In this document: piece by piece, positions 19,784 to 27,579 of the stretch
Layout: each line of letters opens with the position of its first letter
Numbering within the stretch: position 1 is the stretch's first letter
Translations under genes and position numbers: made by a program
IMG/VR virus record: IMGVR_UViG_3300047678_000810
Coordinates: 1-32,151 of that record
Source: a virus
DNA: 32,151 nt
Direction: 5' to 3' (one strand)
The notes under the pieces: generated by a model
Databases searched by the model: none
What the model was told of the DNA's origin: nothing
What the model saw: the letters and a program-made list of their open reading frames with translations, nothing else

Positions 19784-20827
19784 ATGCCTCAGGACAGCGG
19801 ACTCGTTTCCGACATCCTGAGGGAATTAGGCGAGAAACCGGATCCCGCCGCAAGCGATACGGACGAACCTGAAGCCGAGAGCGAAGAGCCCGCGGCCGAG
19901 GAGGAGTCCGGCACGGAGGCCCCGGCCGCGGAAACCGATGAAGCCGCCGCTGGTGAATCCGACGAACCCGCCGCCGAGGGCGAAGAGCCCGCGGCCGAGG
20001 AAGGGTCCGAGGAGCCTGCCGCCGAGGGCGAGGAAGGTGAGGAGGGCGAAGAGCCCGCTGATCCGACCAAGCCGAAGGCGAAGGACGACAAGGACAAGAC
20101 GGCCATCGGCCTGAAACGTGAACTCTTCAAGCTGCGCGAGGAATTGCGCCAGCTGAAGGCCGCCGGCGCGCAACCCGCGCGCCAGCTCGCGCCCAGCGAG
20201 CTCGAGATCGAGGGAGCCGACTCCCCCGAGCGCCTCGAGGAGCTCCGCGAGCACTTCGAACGGTTGGAAGACCTGGCCCTCGCGAACCGCGACGGCCTCG
20301 AGGTCCCGGCCGCCAAGGAGGGCGACGAGCCCAAGGTCTACACCAAGGAACAGATGGGGCAGATCCTCACGAACGCGCGCCGTGCGCTCCGGGCCATCCC
20401 GAAGCGCCAGACCGAGATCGTGCAGGAGACCCGCTCCAACCAGGTCGCGGTGCAGATCTACCCGGGCTTCGAGGACCCCGAGTCCGACGAAAGCCGGGCC
20501 CTGGATCACGTGCTCAAGACCGTGCCCGGCATCCGCAAGCTCGCGAACTACCGCCTCGTCATTGCCGACGCGGTGGCCGGCGAGCGGATTCGCATCGCGA
20601 AGGCCAAGCAGGCCGCCGCGGCGAAGAAGGGTCCGGAAGGTCGTCCGTTGGCTGGCAAGGCCGCCGCTCCCGCGGCGCGTCGTTCGCCGGCTCCCGTCCC
20701 TGGTGCGCCGCACCGCGCCCCCAGCGCGCCGGCGCCGAAGGCCCAACGCCTCGCCAAGGCGCGCAAGCGCGCCGAGAGCGGTTCGGAAGCAGATATCGCT
20801 GAGCTCATCGAAGCCGGCCTCGGCTAA
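19784..20827 (+). CDS. Scaffold-like head assembly protein
   Basis: 347 residues from ATG 19784; ATG 19688 or 19640 would add 32 or 48 residues of atypical composition, so the start is uncertain. The gene lies directly before the capsid gene, the usual scaffold position. Residues about 15-100 are strongly acidic (many E-P-A, E-G-E units); about 100-135 are a coiled coil (KRELFKLREELRQLKA); then more helices, including a likely capsid-binding or dimerising part; the C-terminus is basic and Ala/Pro-rich, ending in a short helix. Scaffolds guide prohead assembly and leave or are cleaved; the basic helical C-terminus fits capsid binding. No protease motif is seen. Confidence 0.6.
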   Translation: MPQDSGLVSDILRELGEKPDPAASDTDEPEAESEEPAAEEESGTEAPAAETDEAAAGESDEPAAEGEEPAAEEGSEEPAAEGEEGEEGEEPADPTKPKAKDDKDKTAIGLKRELFKLREELRQLKAAGAQPARQLAPSELEIEGADSPERLEELREHFERLEDLALANRDGLEVPAAKEGDEPKVYTKEQMGQILTNARRALRAIPKRQTEIVQETRSNQVAVQIYPGFEDPESDESRALDHVLKTVPGIRKLANYRLVIADAVAGERIRIAKAKQAAAAKKGPEGRPLAGKAAAPAARRSPAPVPGAPHRAPSAPAPKAQRLAKARKRAESGSEADIAELIEAGLG

Positions 20828-20857
20828 CGAGGCACTTAATCCCGGAGAAATCCAACC

Positions 20858-21874
20858 ATGCCCGCATTCGTTGAACGCGACGCCCTCGGCAAACGTCAGG
20901 ACCTGTCCGACGCCCTTGCCCTCGCCGATCGCAAGAAAACCATCATGAAGGCGATGCTCCCCAAGAGCGTCGCCCCCACCAACACGCTGACCGAGTGGCC
21001 CGTCGACAACTATCCCGCGCCGAGTATCGCGGGCTCGATCGACGAGCAGCCGGTCCAGGCGTTCGAAAACGTCAACAACGTCGCCGCGACCATTTCCGGC
21101 CGCGTGATGATCCAGCAGCGCGCCATCCGCATCTCCCGCTTCGCCGACAAGGTCATGGACCAGGCCGGCGTGGGCAAGCGGAAGGCCTGGGCCAAGGCCG
21201 TCGCCAAGGGCCTCGTGATCGTCTCCCGCGACATCGAGACCCGCATCCTATCCGACCAGGACTCCGTCGCCGGCAGCGGCACGGTCGCCCCGCTCACGCG
21301 CGGCTACGGCTCCTGGTCGAACACCTCGGCGCAGTCCGACCTCCCGGTCGACAGCGCCTTCCGCACGCCGACCGCCAGCGTGACCACGACCACGATCGCG
21401 AACTTCTTCGACGAGACGCTGACCGGCGTGCTGAAGAGCCAGTATGACCAGACCGGCGACGCCGAGATGGATCTCACGCTGCTCGCCGGCTCGACGCTGC
21501 GCCAGAAGCTCTCGCGCCTCACCGCCTACTCCAAGGACGACTCCGGCTTCACCCAGGTGCGCCGGTTCAACCAGGACGCGGAGAGCGCGAAGATCACGAT
21601 GAAGGTCTCGGTGCTCGACACCGACTTCGGCCGCGTCGTCATCCGCCCGAGCTCGTTCATCAACGCGGCCGGTGATCCGACCAGCGCGGCCTCGCGCCGG
21701 CTCGGCTACCTGTTCCCGAACGTGGACGAGTGCCTCCGCCTGCGCTTCGCGTGGGAGACCGAGGCCGAGGAGCTCGCCTCCGACGGCGGCGGCCCGCGCT
21801 GCCTCATCTCGGCGGCCTACGTGATGGAGTGCGGCAACCCCCTGTGGCTCGCCCGCTTCGCCCCGAGCGCCTAA
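20858..21874 (+). CDS. Major capsid protein (SU10/DUF5309-like)
   Basis: 338 residues, CGGAGAA before ATG 20858. This is the main shell protein. The order RKKTIMKAMLPKSVAPTNTLTEW, then DEQPVQAFENVNNVAATISGRV, RISRFADKVMDQAG and DIETRILSDQDSV resembles DUF5309, the family of the phage SU10 capsid with an HK97-like fold: an N-arm, an E-loop-like strand region, a spine helix, and a C-terminal strand block (CLRLRFAWETEAEELASDGGGPRCLISAAYVMECGNP). Length is typical. A scaffold-like gene precedes and a possible decoration protein follows it. Confidence 0.78.
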   Translation: MPAFVERDALGKRQDLSDALALADRKKTIMKAMLPKSVAPTNTLTEWPVDNYPAPSIAGSIDEQPVQAFENVNNVAATISGRVMIQQRAIRISRFADKVMDQAGVGKRKAWAKAVAKGLVIVSRDIETRILSDQDSVAGSGTVAPLTRGYGSWSNTSAQSDLPVDSAFRTPTASVTTTTIANFFDETLTGVLKSQYDQTGDAEMDLTLLAGSTLRQKLSRLTAYSKDDSGFTQVRRFNQDAESAKITMKVSVLDTDFGRVVIRPSSFINAAGDPTSAASRRLGYLFPNVDECLRLRFAWETEAEELASDGGGPRCLISAAYVMECGNPLWLARFAPSA

Positions 21875-21904
21875 CGCGACGATCAACCAAAAGGAAACCA
21901 CCTC

Positions 21905-22351
21905 ATGAAAATCATCGCACTCTCCGAAGCCGAGTCCTCGTTCTACGGCTTCACCCACCGGGCCAACATCAGCTTCGCCGGCGGCGACTTCACCGCCGCC
22001 GCGACGACGCAGACCTACACCCTCATGACGCTCGCCGCGGGCATGTTGGTCAAGAAAGCGGCGCTCCGGCTCATCACCGCCCTCTCGGGCGGCGCGGTGT
22101 CGGCCTGCGTCGCCCTCGTCGGCAAGACGGGCACGACCAACGCCTACGTCACGTCCACCAACGTGTTCACCGGCTCGACGATCATCACGAAGGCGGGCGA
22201 CGGCGCCTCCTTCAACCAGGCCTGCGGCGAGGCGTTTGACGCCGCCTCCGCCCTGATCGTGACGATCACGACCACGGGCGCCAACGTGAACGCGCTGACG
22301 GCCGGCGAGATCAACGTGTTCTTCAGCGTCGTCGACCTGCTGAAGCTCTAA
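21905..22351 (+). CDS. Possible capsid decoration protein
   Basis: 148 residues; AAAAGGAAA precedes ATG 21905. The sequence is rich in A, T, V and G with alternating strand-like patterns (TYTLMTLAAGMLVKKAALRLI; SALIVTITTTGANVNALTAGEI; NVFFSVVDLL), giving a predicted beta-sandwich with no charged active site. Small beta proteins directly after the capsid gene are often decoration or head-stabilising proteins. A similar style recurs in the protein at 23734-24231, perhaps a paralogue. Function is inferred from position. Confidence 0.55.
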   Translation: MKIIALSEAESSFYGFTHRANISFAGGDFTAAATTQTYTLMTLAAGMLVKKAALRLITALSGGAVSACVALVGKTGTTNAYVTSTNVFTGSTIITKAGDGASFNQACGEAFDAASALIVTITTTGANVNALTAGEINVFFSVVDLLKL

Positions 22352-22370
22352 CCCTCAACCCGCGCGGTTT

Positions 22371-22384
22371 ATTCCGCGCGGAAT
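22371..22384. promoter_or_regulatory. Dispersed 14-bp motif, copy 7 (perfect palindrome)
   Basis: ATTCCGCGCGGAAT between the decoration gene and the next terminator. An additional CCGCGCGG core lies 14 bases upstream (22360-22367), so the two cores are spaced in tandem. Confidence 0.6.
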
Positions 22385-22392
22385 TTCGCAAC

Positions 22393-22431
22393 CGGCTGCG
22401 GGCGCCTTAACCCGCCCGCAGCCGTTCTATT
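22393..22431 (+). terminator. Terminator-like hairpin
   Basis: CGGCTGCGGGCG (22393-22404), loop CCTTAACC, CGCCCGCAGCCG (22413-22424), then TTCTATTT. A 12-pair perfect stem with an interrupted T-run. It would partly end the capsid transcript. Confidence 0.75.
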
Positions 22432-22439
22432 TCCAAACC

Positions 22440-22841
22440 ATGTTCGGACCAGGCGCACGCATCATCCATCCCGAGTTCGGCGATTGCACCGAGGACGTCA
22501 TCGCGGCCCTCCAGGAGGAGGCCCGCCTCGACGAGCCGGTGATCCTCGAGCAGCGCCAGGCCCAGATCGCCGCCGAGAGCGGCCGCCTGGCGAAGAAGCT
22601 CTCCTGCGGCCGCCTGGTGGCCGAGATCGAGGAGACGGCCTTCAATGCCTGGGAGAGCCAGCGCCCGGGCTTCTTCAAGAAGGAGAACGACGGCCTCGAC
22701 TACCTCCTGAAGCATTTCCCCGGCTGCCGCGTCGATTACAAGGCGCAGGCCTTCGGCGCCGGCGGCACGGTCGCCTCCGCGCTTAACCGGCCCAAGCACC
22801 GCGTGACCAGCGCCCGCGGCAAAGGGAGATGGGCCGCATGA
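22440..22841 (+). CDS. Hypothetical head-completion protein
   Basis: 133 residues; leader TTTCCAAACCATG without a Shine-Dalgarno site. N-terminal FGPGARIIHPEFGD, then helices (DVIAALQEEARLDEPVILEQRQAQ; CGRLVAEIEETAFNAWESQ) and a basic C-terminus (NRPKHRVTSARGKGRW). Not recognised; position after capsid genes and coupling to the connector-like gene suggest head completion. Confidence 0.55.
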   Translation: MFGPGARIIHPEFGDCTEDVIAALQEEARLDEPVILEQRQAQIAAESGRLAKKLSCGRLVAEIEETAFNAWESQRPGFFKKENDGLDYLLKHFPGCRVDYKAQAFGAGGTVASALNRPKHRVTSARGKGRWAA

Positions 22842-23719
22842 ACGCGAACCTCGTCTACGTGCCCTACAAGCAGATGCTCGATCTCTGGACCGAGTATTGC
22901 GGCCTCAACAGCGGCGCCAACCAGCCGCAGGCGGACAAGGACACCTTCAACCGGCTCTTCTGTCGCGTGGCCAAGCGCGCCTGGGACCGCCGGTTCTGGC
23001 CCGACCTCATGAACCTCGAGGAGCGCCACTATCGCGACGACTGGACCGCCCAGGCTTACGCGAGCGGCGCCGAGGTCTATCACACCTCGACCGACAAATA
23101 CTGGACCGCCAACGCGGCCACGATCTCCACCGACGTGCCCGGCGTCTCGAGCAAGTGGACGGAGCTCACCACGGCCGACACCTACATCGCCTACGACCAG
23201 ACCGGCAAGACCCCGCTCGGCGGCGTGAAGGCTGTCTGGTCCGCTAATTTCCGCACGACCCGGCCGGCCTACGAGCTCCCCTTCGTGCCTGACGAGCGCG
23301 GCATCACCCTGACGGGTCTCGCCGTGCCGCGCAGCGCCTGGGTGCATTTCCGCACGCGCTGCCCGGTGTGGCGCGGCGTCGACTACGTCGGCGGCAACAC
23401 CTACGCCAGCGGCCGCACGGTGTATTTCACCGAGACCGGCTACGTCGACTACGAGGGTGATTACTGGACATCGCTCGCCGCGATCTCCACCGGCGAGAGC
23501 CCGCGCATCGCGCCGACGAAGTGGAAGCGCCTCGGCCTGCCCACCTATCTCTCCGACTTCGTCGTCCAGTGCGCGAAGCTCGGCTTCCTCGAGGGCGACG
23601 GCCAGCTCGAGAAGGCCCTCGCCGCCGACGGGTCCGCCTGGGCGTCGCTCTACGACGCCGAGGACAGCCTGCAGGCCCAGGGCGCGCAGGCCCGCACGAT
23701 CAAGGTTCGCAACATTTAA
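22838..23719 (+). CDS. Head-tail connector-like protein with two carbohydrate-binding-like modules
   Basis: 293 residues from ATG 22838 (ATGA overlap, GGGAG at 22824-22828); ATG 22829 is possible but less well placed. The ends (YKQMLDLWTEYCGL...NRLFCRVAKRAWDRRFWPDLM and a C-terminal helix) look like a head-tail adaptor. Two inserts at about residues 71-112 and 187-233 share the order Y-A-S-G-x-x-V-Y, Y-W-T, I-S-T, K-W-x-x-L, which is the pattern of CBM5/12 chitin-binding-type modules. Such modules on virions can bind surface polysaccharides. The functional split is inferred. Confidence 0.6.
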   Translation: MNANLVYVPYKQMLDLWTEYCGLNSGANQPQADKDTFNRLFCRVAKRAWDRRFWPDLMNLEERHYRDDWTAQAYASGAEVYHTSTDKYWTANAATISTDVPGVSSKWTELTTADTYIAYDQTGKTPLGGVKAVWSANFRTTRPAYELPFVPDERGITLTGLAVPRSAWVHFRTRCPVWRGVDYVGGNTYASGRTVYFTETGYVDYEGDYWTSLAAISTGESPRIAPTKWKRLGLPTYLSDFVVQCAKLGFLEGDGQLEKALAADGSAWASLYDAEDSLQAQGAQARTIKVRNI

Positions 23720-23733
23720 CCCCGCTCAAAACC

Positions 23734-24231
23734 ATGAATGAAACCATCACCAACTTCCAGACGAAGGTCGTGGAAATCACGCCGACCCTCGACACGAGCG
23801 CTTACATCAGCGGCGACGTGCTCTTCATCGCCAACCTCGTGTCCCTCGTCGGCGCCTTGCCGGCCGGCCAAAGCATCCGCGCGGAAGTCGTGGACATCAC
23901 CATCGTCGACAAGAGCGCCAACGCCGGCCTGTTCGACCTGGTGTTCTTCAAGTCGGCCCCGACCACGCTCGGCGCCGTCAACGCCGCGGTGAACCTCTCG
24001 AGCGCCGACGTAGCCCTGGTGCGCCGCGCGATCCCGGTCACGAGCTACACCGCGATGAAGGCCGCGACGAACGGCCTCGCGCAGCCCGAGTTCCAGTCCT
24101 TCACGATCGAGGTCCCGGCCGACGCCCTGGGCTTCTTCGTCGCCGGCATCTCGCGCGACACGAAAACCTACGCGGCGAGCGACCTGCAGATCACGATCGG
24201 CACCCGCCTGCACAACGTCCGCCTGAGCTGA
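23734..24231 (+). CDS. Small virion-like beta protein
   Basis: 165 residues from ATG 23734 (leader GCTCAAAACC); ATG 23738 is out of frame. Strand-rich (KVVEITPTLDTSAYISGDVLFIANL; SIRAEVVDITIVDKS; FTIEVPADALGFFVAGI). Reads like a virion surface or connector protein. No family recognised with confidence. It precedes the lectin-like gene by 3 bases, so both probably serve the tail or host contact. Confidence 0.55.
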   Translation: MNETITNFQTKVVEITPTLDTSAYISGDVLFIANLVSLVGALPAGQSIRAEVVDITIVDKSANAGLFDLVFFKSAPTTLGAVNAAVNLSSADVALVRRAIPVTSYTAMKAATNGLAQPEFQSFTIEVPADALGFFVAGISRDTKTYAASDLQITIGTRLHNVRLS

Positions 24232-24234
24232 CCC

Positions 24235-25599
24235 ATGTCGCTGCCCTGGATCCCGCCCCGTCAGCGCTCCGTGCTCTCCCGCGCGGTGGCCCGGTGGCGC
24301 GCCGGCAACTATGACGCAACCCTAGACGCCTTGCGCGACGAATCTGGCAACGGCCTGAACGCCAGGTTGGGCAGCGCAGTCGGTGCCGACACGAACGACC
24401 CTCTGCGCCTGCCGTTCACAGGGAAGAAGGTCTATTTCCCGGGCTCCAGTGGAAACACCATCAGCACGCCTAACTCGGCCGCATTTCCGACCAGCAGCCA
24501 CGCCTTTGTCACCAAGATTGCCGCCGCGGACTACACTCCAGGCACGGCGCAGAGTCTCGTTTCCAAGTGGGCTGCCGGCCAGCGAAGCATTGCCTTCGAT
24601 ATTCAGACCACCGGCTTTCTGACGTTTTACCGCACCTCTAACGGCAACACCTCAATACCGTATAGCGGGACTACCTCACTCACCACCGTAGCTACGGACG
24701 GCGCCGACATCTGGCTTGCTTACGACTACACCCAAAACGCCGGTGGCGGAAACAGCACCGTTAATTTCTACACGTCCACCGATGGAATCAACTGGGTCCA
24801 ACTCGGTGCCACGGTCACGGTGGCAGACGTAACCGGAATCTTCAATAGCACGACGGCGGTTCATCTCGGCGCGACAGATGCGGGTGCTGGAAACTTCTTT
24901 ACCGGTTCCATCTATTACGCGCAGTTCCGGTCCTCTCTGGCCGGCGCCGCCAGTTTCACGCTTGACGCATCGCTGCTGTCCGAGCCCTACGCCACGCACA
25001 CCGATGCGCAAGGCAATGTCTGGACCCTCAACCGCAGCACCTCCGGCCGAAAGCTTTGCGTCGTGGACCGCGACCTGCTGCTGCTGGGGACCGACGATTA
25101 TCTGGAGGTGGCGGATTCGCCGCTGCTGGATTTTGCCTCGGGAGAGGCAATGACCGCCGTATGTGCCATGCGGCGTTACGGCGGGACACCAGCGGCATCA
25201 ATGGGACTGGTGGTAAAGCAAAGCCAATTCTCGGGCGCCGCAGTTGGTTGGAACCTTCAGTGGGCGCTCGATGGTAAAATCTACACTGATTCGAGCGACG
25301 GAACAAACCGCTCGCTGGTTAGCAACACACAGCCGGCGGCAGGTGTTTCCGCGCTGGTGGCTGCCGTTCGAAGCGCGCCTAGCGTCAAGGCCTATTCCAA
25401 CCCGCTGTCTGTGAACGCCACCGCCGCGAATATTTCGGGCAGCTTGGCGAACGCCCTTCCGCTGAGGATTGGTGCCCACAGCAACGTCACACCTGGTTCG
25501 TTCTTTGAGGGGGAAATTATTAGCGCCGCAGTATTTCGTGAACCATTGAGCATGGCCGACCTCTACCGGCTCGCCCGCGAAATGGGGGTGGCGTCATGA
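24235..25599 (+). CDS. Lectin-like (LamG/ConA-like) receptor-binding protein
   Basis: 454 residues. Two beta-sandwich modules resembling concanavalin A/LamG lectin folds: about 60-240 (FTGKKVYFPGSSGN; AFVTKIAAADYTPG; SIAFDIQTTGFLTFYR; STVNFYTSTDGINWVQLGATVTV; GSIYYAQFR) and about 285-450 (DDYLEVADSPLLDFASGEAMTAV; WNLQWALDGKIY; LPLRIGAH; FFEGEIISAAVFREPLSMADLYRLAREMG, a common LamG end). These folds bind glycans on host surfaces. The gene has visibly more A/T at third positions than its neighbours, suggesting recent acquisition, as expected for host-range genes. It is coupled to the next gene by ATGA. Confidence 0.68.
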   Translation: MSLPWIPPRQRSVLSRAVARWRAGNYDATLDALRDESGNGLNARLGSAVGADTNDPLRLPFTGKKVYFPGSSGNTISTPNSAAFPTSSHAFVTKIAAADYTPGTAQSLVSKWAAGQRSIAFDIQTTGFLTFYRTSNGNTSIPYSGTTSLTTVATDGADIWLAYDYTQNAGGGNSTVNFYTSTDGINWVQLGATVTVADVTGIFNSTTAVHLGATDAGAGNFFTGSIYYAQFRSSLAGAASFTLDASLLSEPYATHTDAQGNVWTLNRSTSGRKLCVVDRDLLLLGTDDYLEVADSPLLDFASGEAMTAVCAMRRYGGTPAASMGLVVKQSQFSGAAVGWNLQWALDGKIYTDSSDGTNRSLVSNTQPAAGVSALVAAVRSAPSVKAYSNPLSVNATAANISGSLANALPLRIGAHSNVTPGSFFEGEIISAAVFREPLSMADLYRLAREMGVAS

Positions 25600-25910
25600 T
25601 CCTGGTATTCAGCACCCGCGCCGAGTTTGACTCCTTCCGCGCCAAGCTGGCGGTCGGCGGCAAGACCAAGAACCCGGGCGCGGCCGTCGTTATCGGCGAA
25701 CCGGCCTATGAGACGGTGGACAAGGACGGCGTGCCGACGCCTGACAGCCGCTTGATCTGCGCGCACGACTTCACCGGCGCCCAGGCTGACTGGTTGGAGG
25801 CGCAAGGTGCCGAGGTGCGCGTGGGCGACAAGGATGGCCCGACTCTGGCCGCCGCAAAGGCCGAGGCGGTGGCCGCCCAGGCCGAATCCGCCGAGGAGGC
25901 CAAGCCATGA
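25596..25910 (+). CDS. Hypothetical protein
   Basis: 104 residues in an ATGA overlap with the lectin-like gene. Begins with a strand and helix (MILVFSTRAEFDSFRAKLAVGGKTK), then a strand region, and ends in a Glu/Ala coiled stretch. No motif recognised. The overlap with the lysis-like genes downstream suggests co-expression. Confidence 0.5.
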   Translation: MILVFSTRAEFDSFRAKLAVGGKTKNPGAAVVIGEPAYETVDKDGVPTPDSRLICAHDFTGAQADWLEAQGAEVRVGDKDGPTLAAAKAEAVAAQAESAEEAKP

Positions 25911-26428
25911 GGTCGTTGCCCAAGATCATACTGATCTGCATGCTGCTGACCCTCGTCTGCGTCTGGGCTTTCTTCGTCAACGCCTGCAGCAAGCGCGAGA
26001 CGCAGCTCTCGACCGGCGCGGTCCTCGCGGCCGCCCAGGTGCAACAGATCCTGCCGGGCTTCGCCGGCGACACGGCCTACGCCACCGTGCAAAGCTCCGG
26101 CCTGCCGGAGATCTACCAGAACTTCCGTGCCGTGCTTAACCAGCAGGGTCTGGTCAAGTGGGACGAGCGCTATGACTGCAACCACTTCGCCGCGCTCTAC
26201 GTCGCCCTGGCTCAATCGCAATACACCGTCGCCGCCTGGCACAGTAACACCAAGGCCCAGACGCTCGCCCTGGCCGAGGTCTGGTATCGGCCGGGCGCCG
26301 GCGCCGTCGGCCACGCGATCGTCGCGGCCGTAACGGAGCGCGGCCTCCTCTTCCTCGAGCCACAGAACGGCCAGGAGATCTCACTCACCGCGGCCGAGCG
26401 CCGCACCATCTACCTGTGCAAATGGTGA
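25907..26428 (+). CDS. Putative lipoprotein with papain-like cysteine-protease motif
   Basis: 173 residues. N-terminal hydrophobic helix (IILICMLLTLVCVWAFFVNAC) ending at Cys27 in V-N-A-C, a plausible lipobox, so the protein may be a lipoprotein facing the periplasm or outer membrane. The rest has Y-D-C-N-H-F-A (Cys91), G-H-A-I-V (His136) and L-E-P-Q-N-G (about 150-155), the Cys/His/polar order of papain-like folds such as the agglutinin-C/MOA-like and transglutaminase-like families found in phages. The substrate is unknown; cell-wall peptides or host proteins are possible. It precedes a coiled-coil membrane protein and a holin-like protein, so lysis is a reasonable guess. Confidence 0.5.
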   Translation: MRSLPKIILICMLLTLVCVWAFFVNACSKRETQLSTGAVLAAAQVQQILPGFAGDTAYATVQSSGLPEIYQNFRAVLNQQGLVKWDERYDCNHFAALYVALAQSQYTVAAWHSNTKAQTLALAEVWYRPGAGAVGHAIVAAVTERGLLFLEPQNGQEISLTAAERRTIYLCKW

Positions 26429-27306
26429 AGAAGTTCCATTCCATCCGCGGCGCCATCGACCCGGTCTCCCTGGTGCTGATCGTTGCCCTCGGCTTGGGCG
26501 GCGCGCACCTGGCCGGCTGGAAGCCGTTCCGCTTCCTGCAGAAGAAGCCGCCGACCGAGCAGGTCACGAAGCTGCAGGCGGAACTGGTGAAGGCCCAGCT
26601 CGAGCTCGCGGCCGCCCGCCAGGCCAAGGCGGCCGCCGATGCGGCCGAGCTGGCCAAGAAGGACGACCAGACCCGCGCCGGCCAGCAGATGGCGGAAGGC
26701 GCGGCCGAGGCGATCAACCGGATCCCGGCCGAACATCGCACGCCGGAAAGCCTGCTTGCCCGGGATCTTCTCGCCCGCGCGAACGTCCGCCTGGCGGCCG
26801 CGATCGGCGCGCTGCCGCGTGAACAGCAGGCCGAGATCCTCCGGATCGTCGACCAGGCGCTGTCCAACGTGGAAGCCGATCGGAAGGCCGCGGCGGCCGC
26901 CCTGGCGGCGAAGGACGCGGAGATCCACCGCATCACGCTCGAGCGCGAGCAGATCAAGCTGCAGCTGCCGGTCCTCGAGGCCAAGCTCGAGGCCAAGGAA
27001 TCGGCCGCCAAGACCGTGCAGGCCGAGCTCACGGTCAAGACGAACGAGGTCCTCGTGATCGCGGACAAGCTCGACAAGAAGGACCGCGAGGCCGGCTCCC
27101 TCGGCGCCGCGGCCGGGCGCTGGTTCCGGATCCTGATCTATGCGGTGCTGGGCTGGGCCTTCACCGCCTACGTGCTTCCGCTGCTGCTCAAGTTCCTCCG
27201 GCCCGGCCGGACCAAGAATATTCTCCGCGACCTGACGGGCTACGCCACCGGCGGGATGCTCTACCACGACGCCAAGAAGAAACTCGCCGCCAAATCCACG
27301 CCATGA
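26422..27306 (+). CDS. Two-span coiled-coil membrane protein (spanin-like candidate)
   Basis: 294 residues from ATG 26422; GTG 26425 in a GTGA overlap is an equal alternative. A membrane segment at about 14-31 (PVSLVLIVALGLGGAHLA) is followed by a long Ala/Lys/Glu coiled coil (about 45-225), then a second span at about 236-260 (ILIYAVLGWAFTAYVLPLLLKFL) and a basic tail. Inner-membrane coiled-coil proteins next to a lipoprotein and a holin-like gene suggest a spanin-type lysis partner, but the C-terminal span is not usual for spanins. A tail or entry protein is also possible. Confidence 0.55.
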   Translation: MVKKFHSIRGAIDPVSLVLIVALGLGGAHLAGWKPFRFLQKKPPTEQVTKLQAELVKAQLELAAARQAKAAADAAELAKKDDQTRAGQQMAEGAAEAINRIPAEHRTPESLLARDLLARANVRLAAAIGALPREQQAEILRIVDQALSNVEADRKAAAAALAAKDAEIHRITLEREQIKLQLPVLEAKLEAKESAAKTVQAELTVKTNEVLVIADKLDKKDREAGSLGAAAGRWFRILIYAVLGWAFTAYVLPLLLKFLRPGRTKNILRDLTGYATGGMLYHDAKKKLAAKSTP

Positions 27307-27560
27307 GTGAAGAATCCAAACCCACCCTCCTGAGCCCGTCGACCTACGTCCCGCTGACGGTGATCGCCAGCGCGATCATCGTCACGGCGCTGGTCATGTC
27401 CAAGCTCAACGCGATCGAGAACTCGATCGCCGAGATCCGCGCCACCTCCACCGATCGCTGGACGGCGACGAATATGGAGAGCTGGATCGACAAGACCCGC
27501 GTCCGCAACCCCGCCCTGGTCCTGCCGGCGGTCGAGGAGATCAAGCGGCCCAACCGCTGA
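27303..27560 (+). CDS. Small membrane protein, holin-like
   Basis: 85 residues in an ATGA overlap. One membrane span at about 17-34 (PLTVIASAIIVTALVMS), then a helical soluble part ending W-T-A-T-N-M-E-S-W...N-P-A-L-V-L-P, a sequence style I recall from small phage membrane proteins near lysis genes. Class III-like holins have one span. Position after the coiled-coil gene supports a lysis or entry module; direct evidence is lacking. Confidence 0.55.
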   Translation: MSEESKPTLLSPSTYVPLTVIASAIIVTALVMSKLNAIENSIAEIRATSTDRWTATNMESWIDKTRVRNPALVLPAVEEIKRPNR

Positions 27561-27562
27561 GC

Positions 27563-27576
27563 ATTCCGCGCGAAAT
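27563..27576. promoter_or_regulatory. Dispersed 14-bp motif, copy 8
   Basis: ATTCCGCGCGAAAT in the 19-base gap before the tail-protein gene; it ends 3 bases before ATG 27580, where a Shine-Dalgarno site would otherwise be expected. Confidence 0.6.
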
Positions 27577-27579
27577 ACG

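Noticed and set aside
19438-19872. Alternative open frames before and into the scaffold-like gene
   Set aside because: They overlap the terminator and scaffold gene, have no ribosome site and an irregular Pro/Arg composition.
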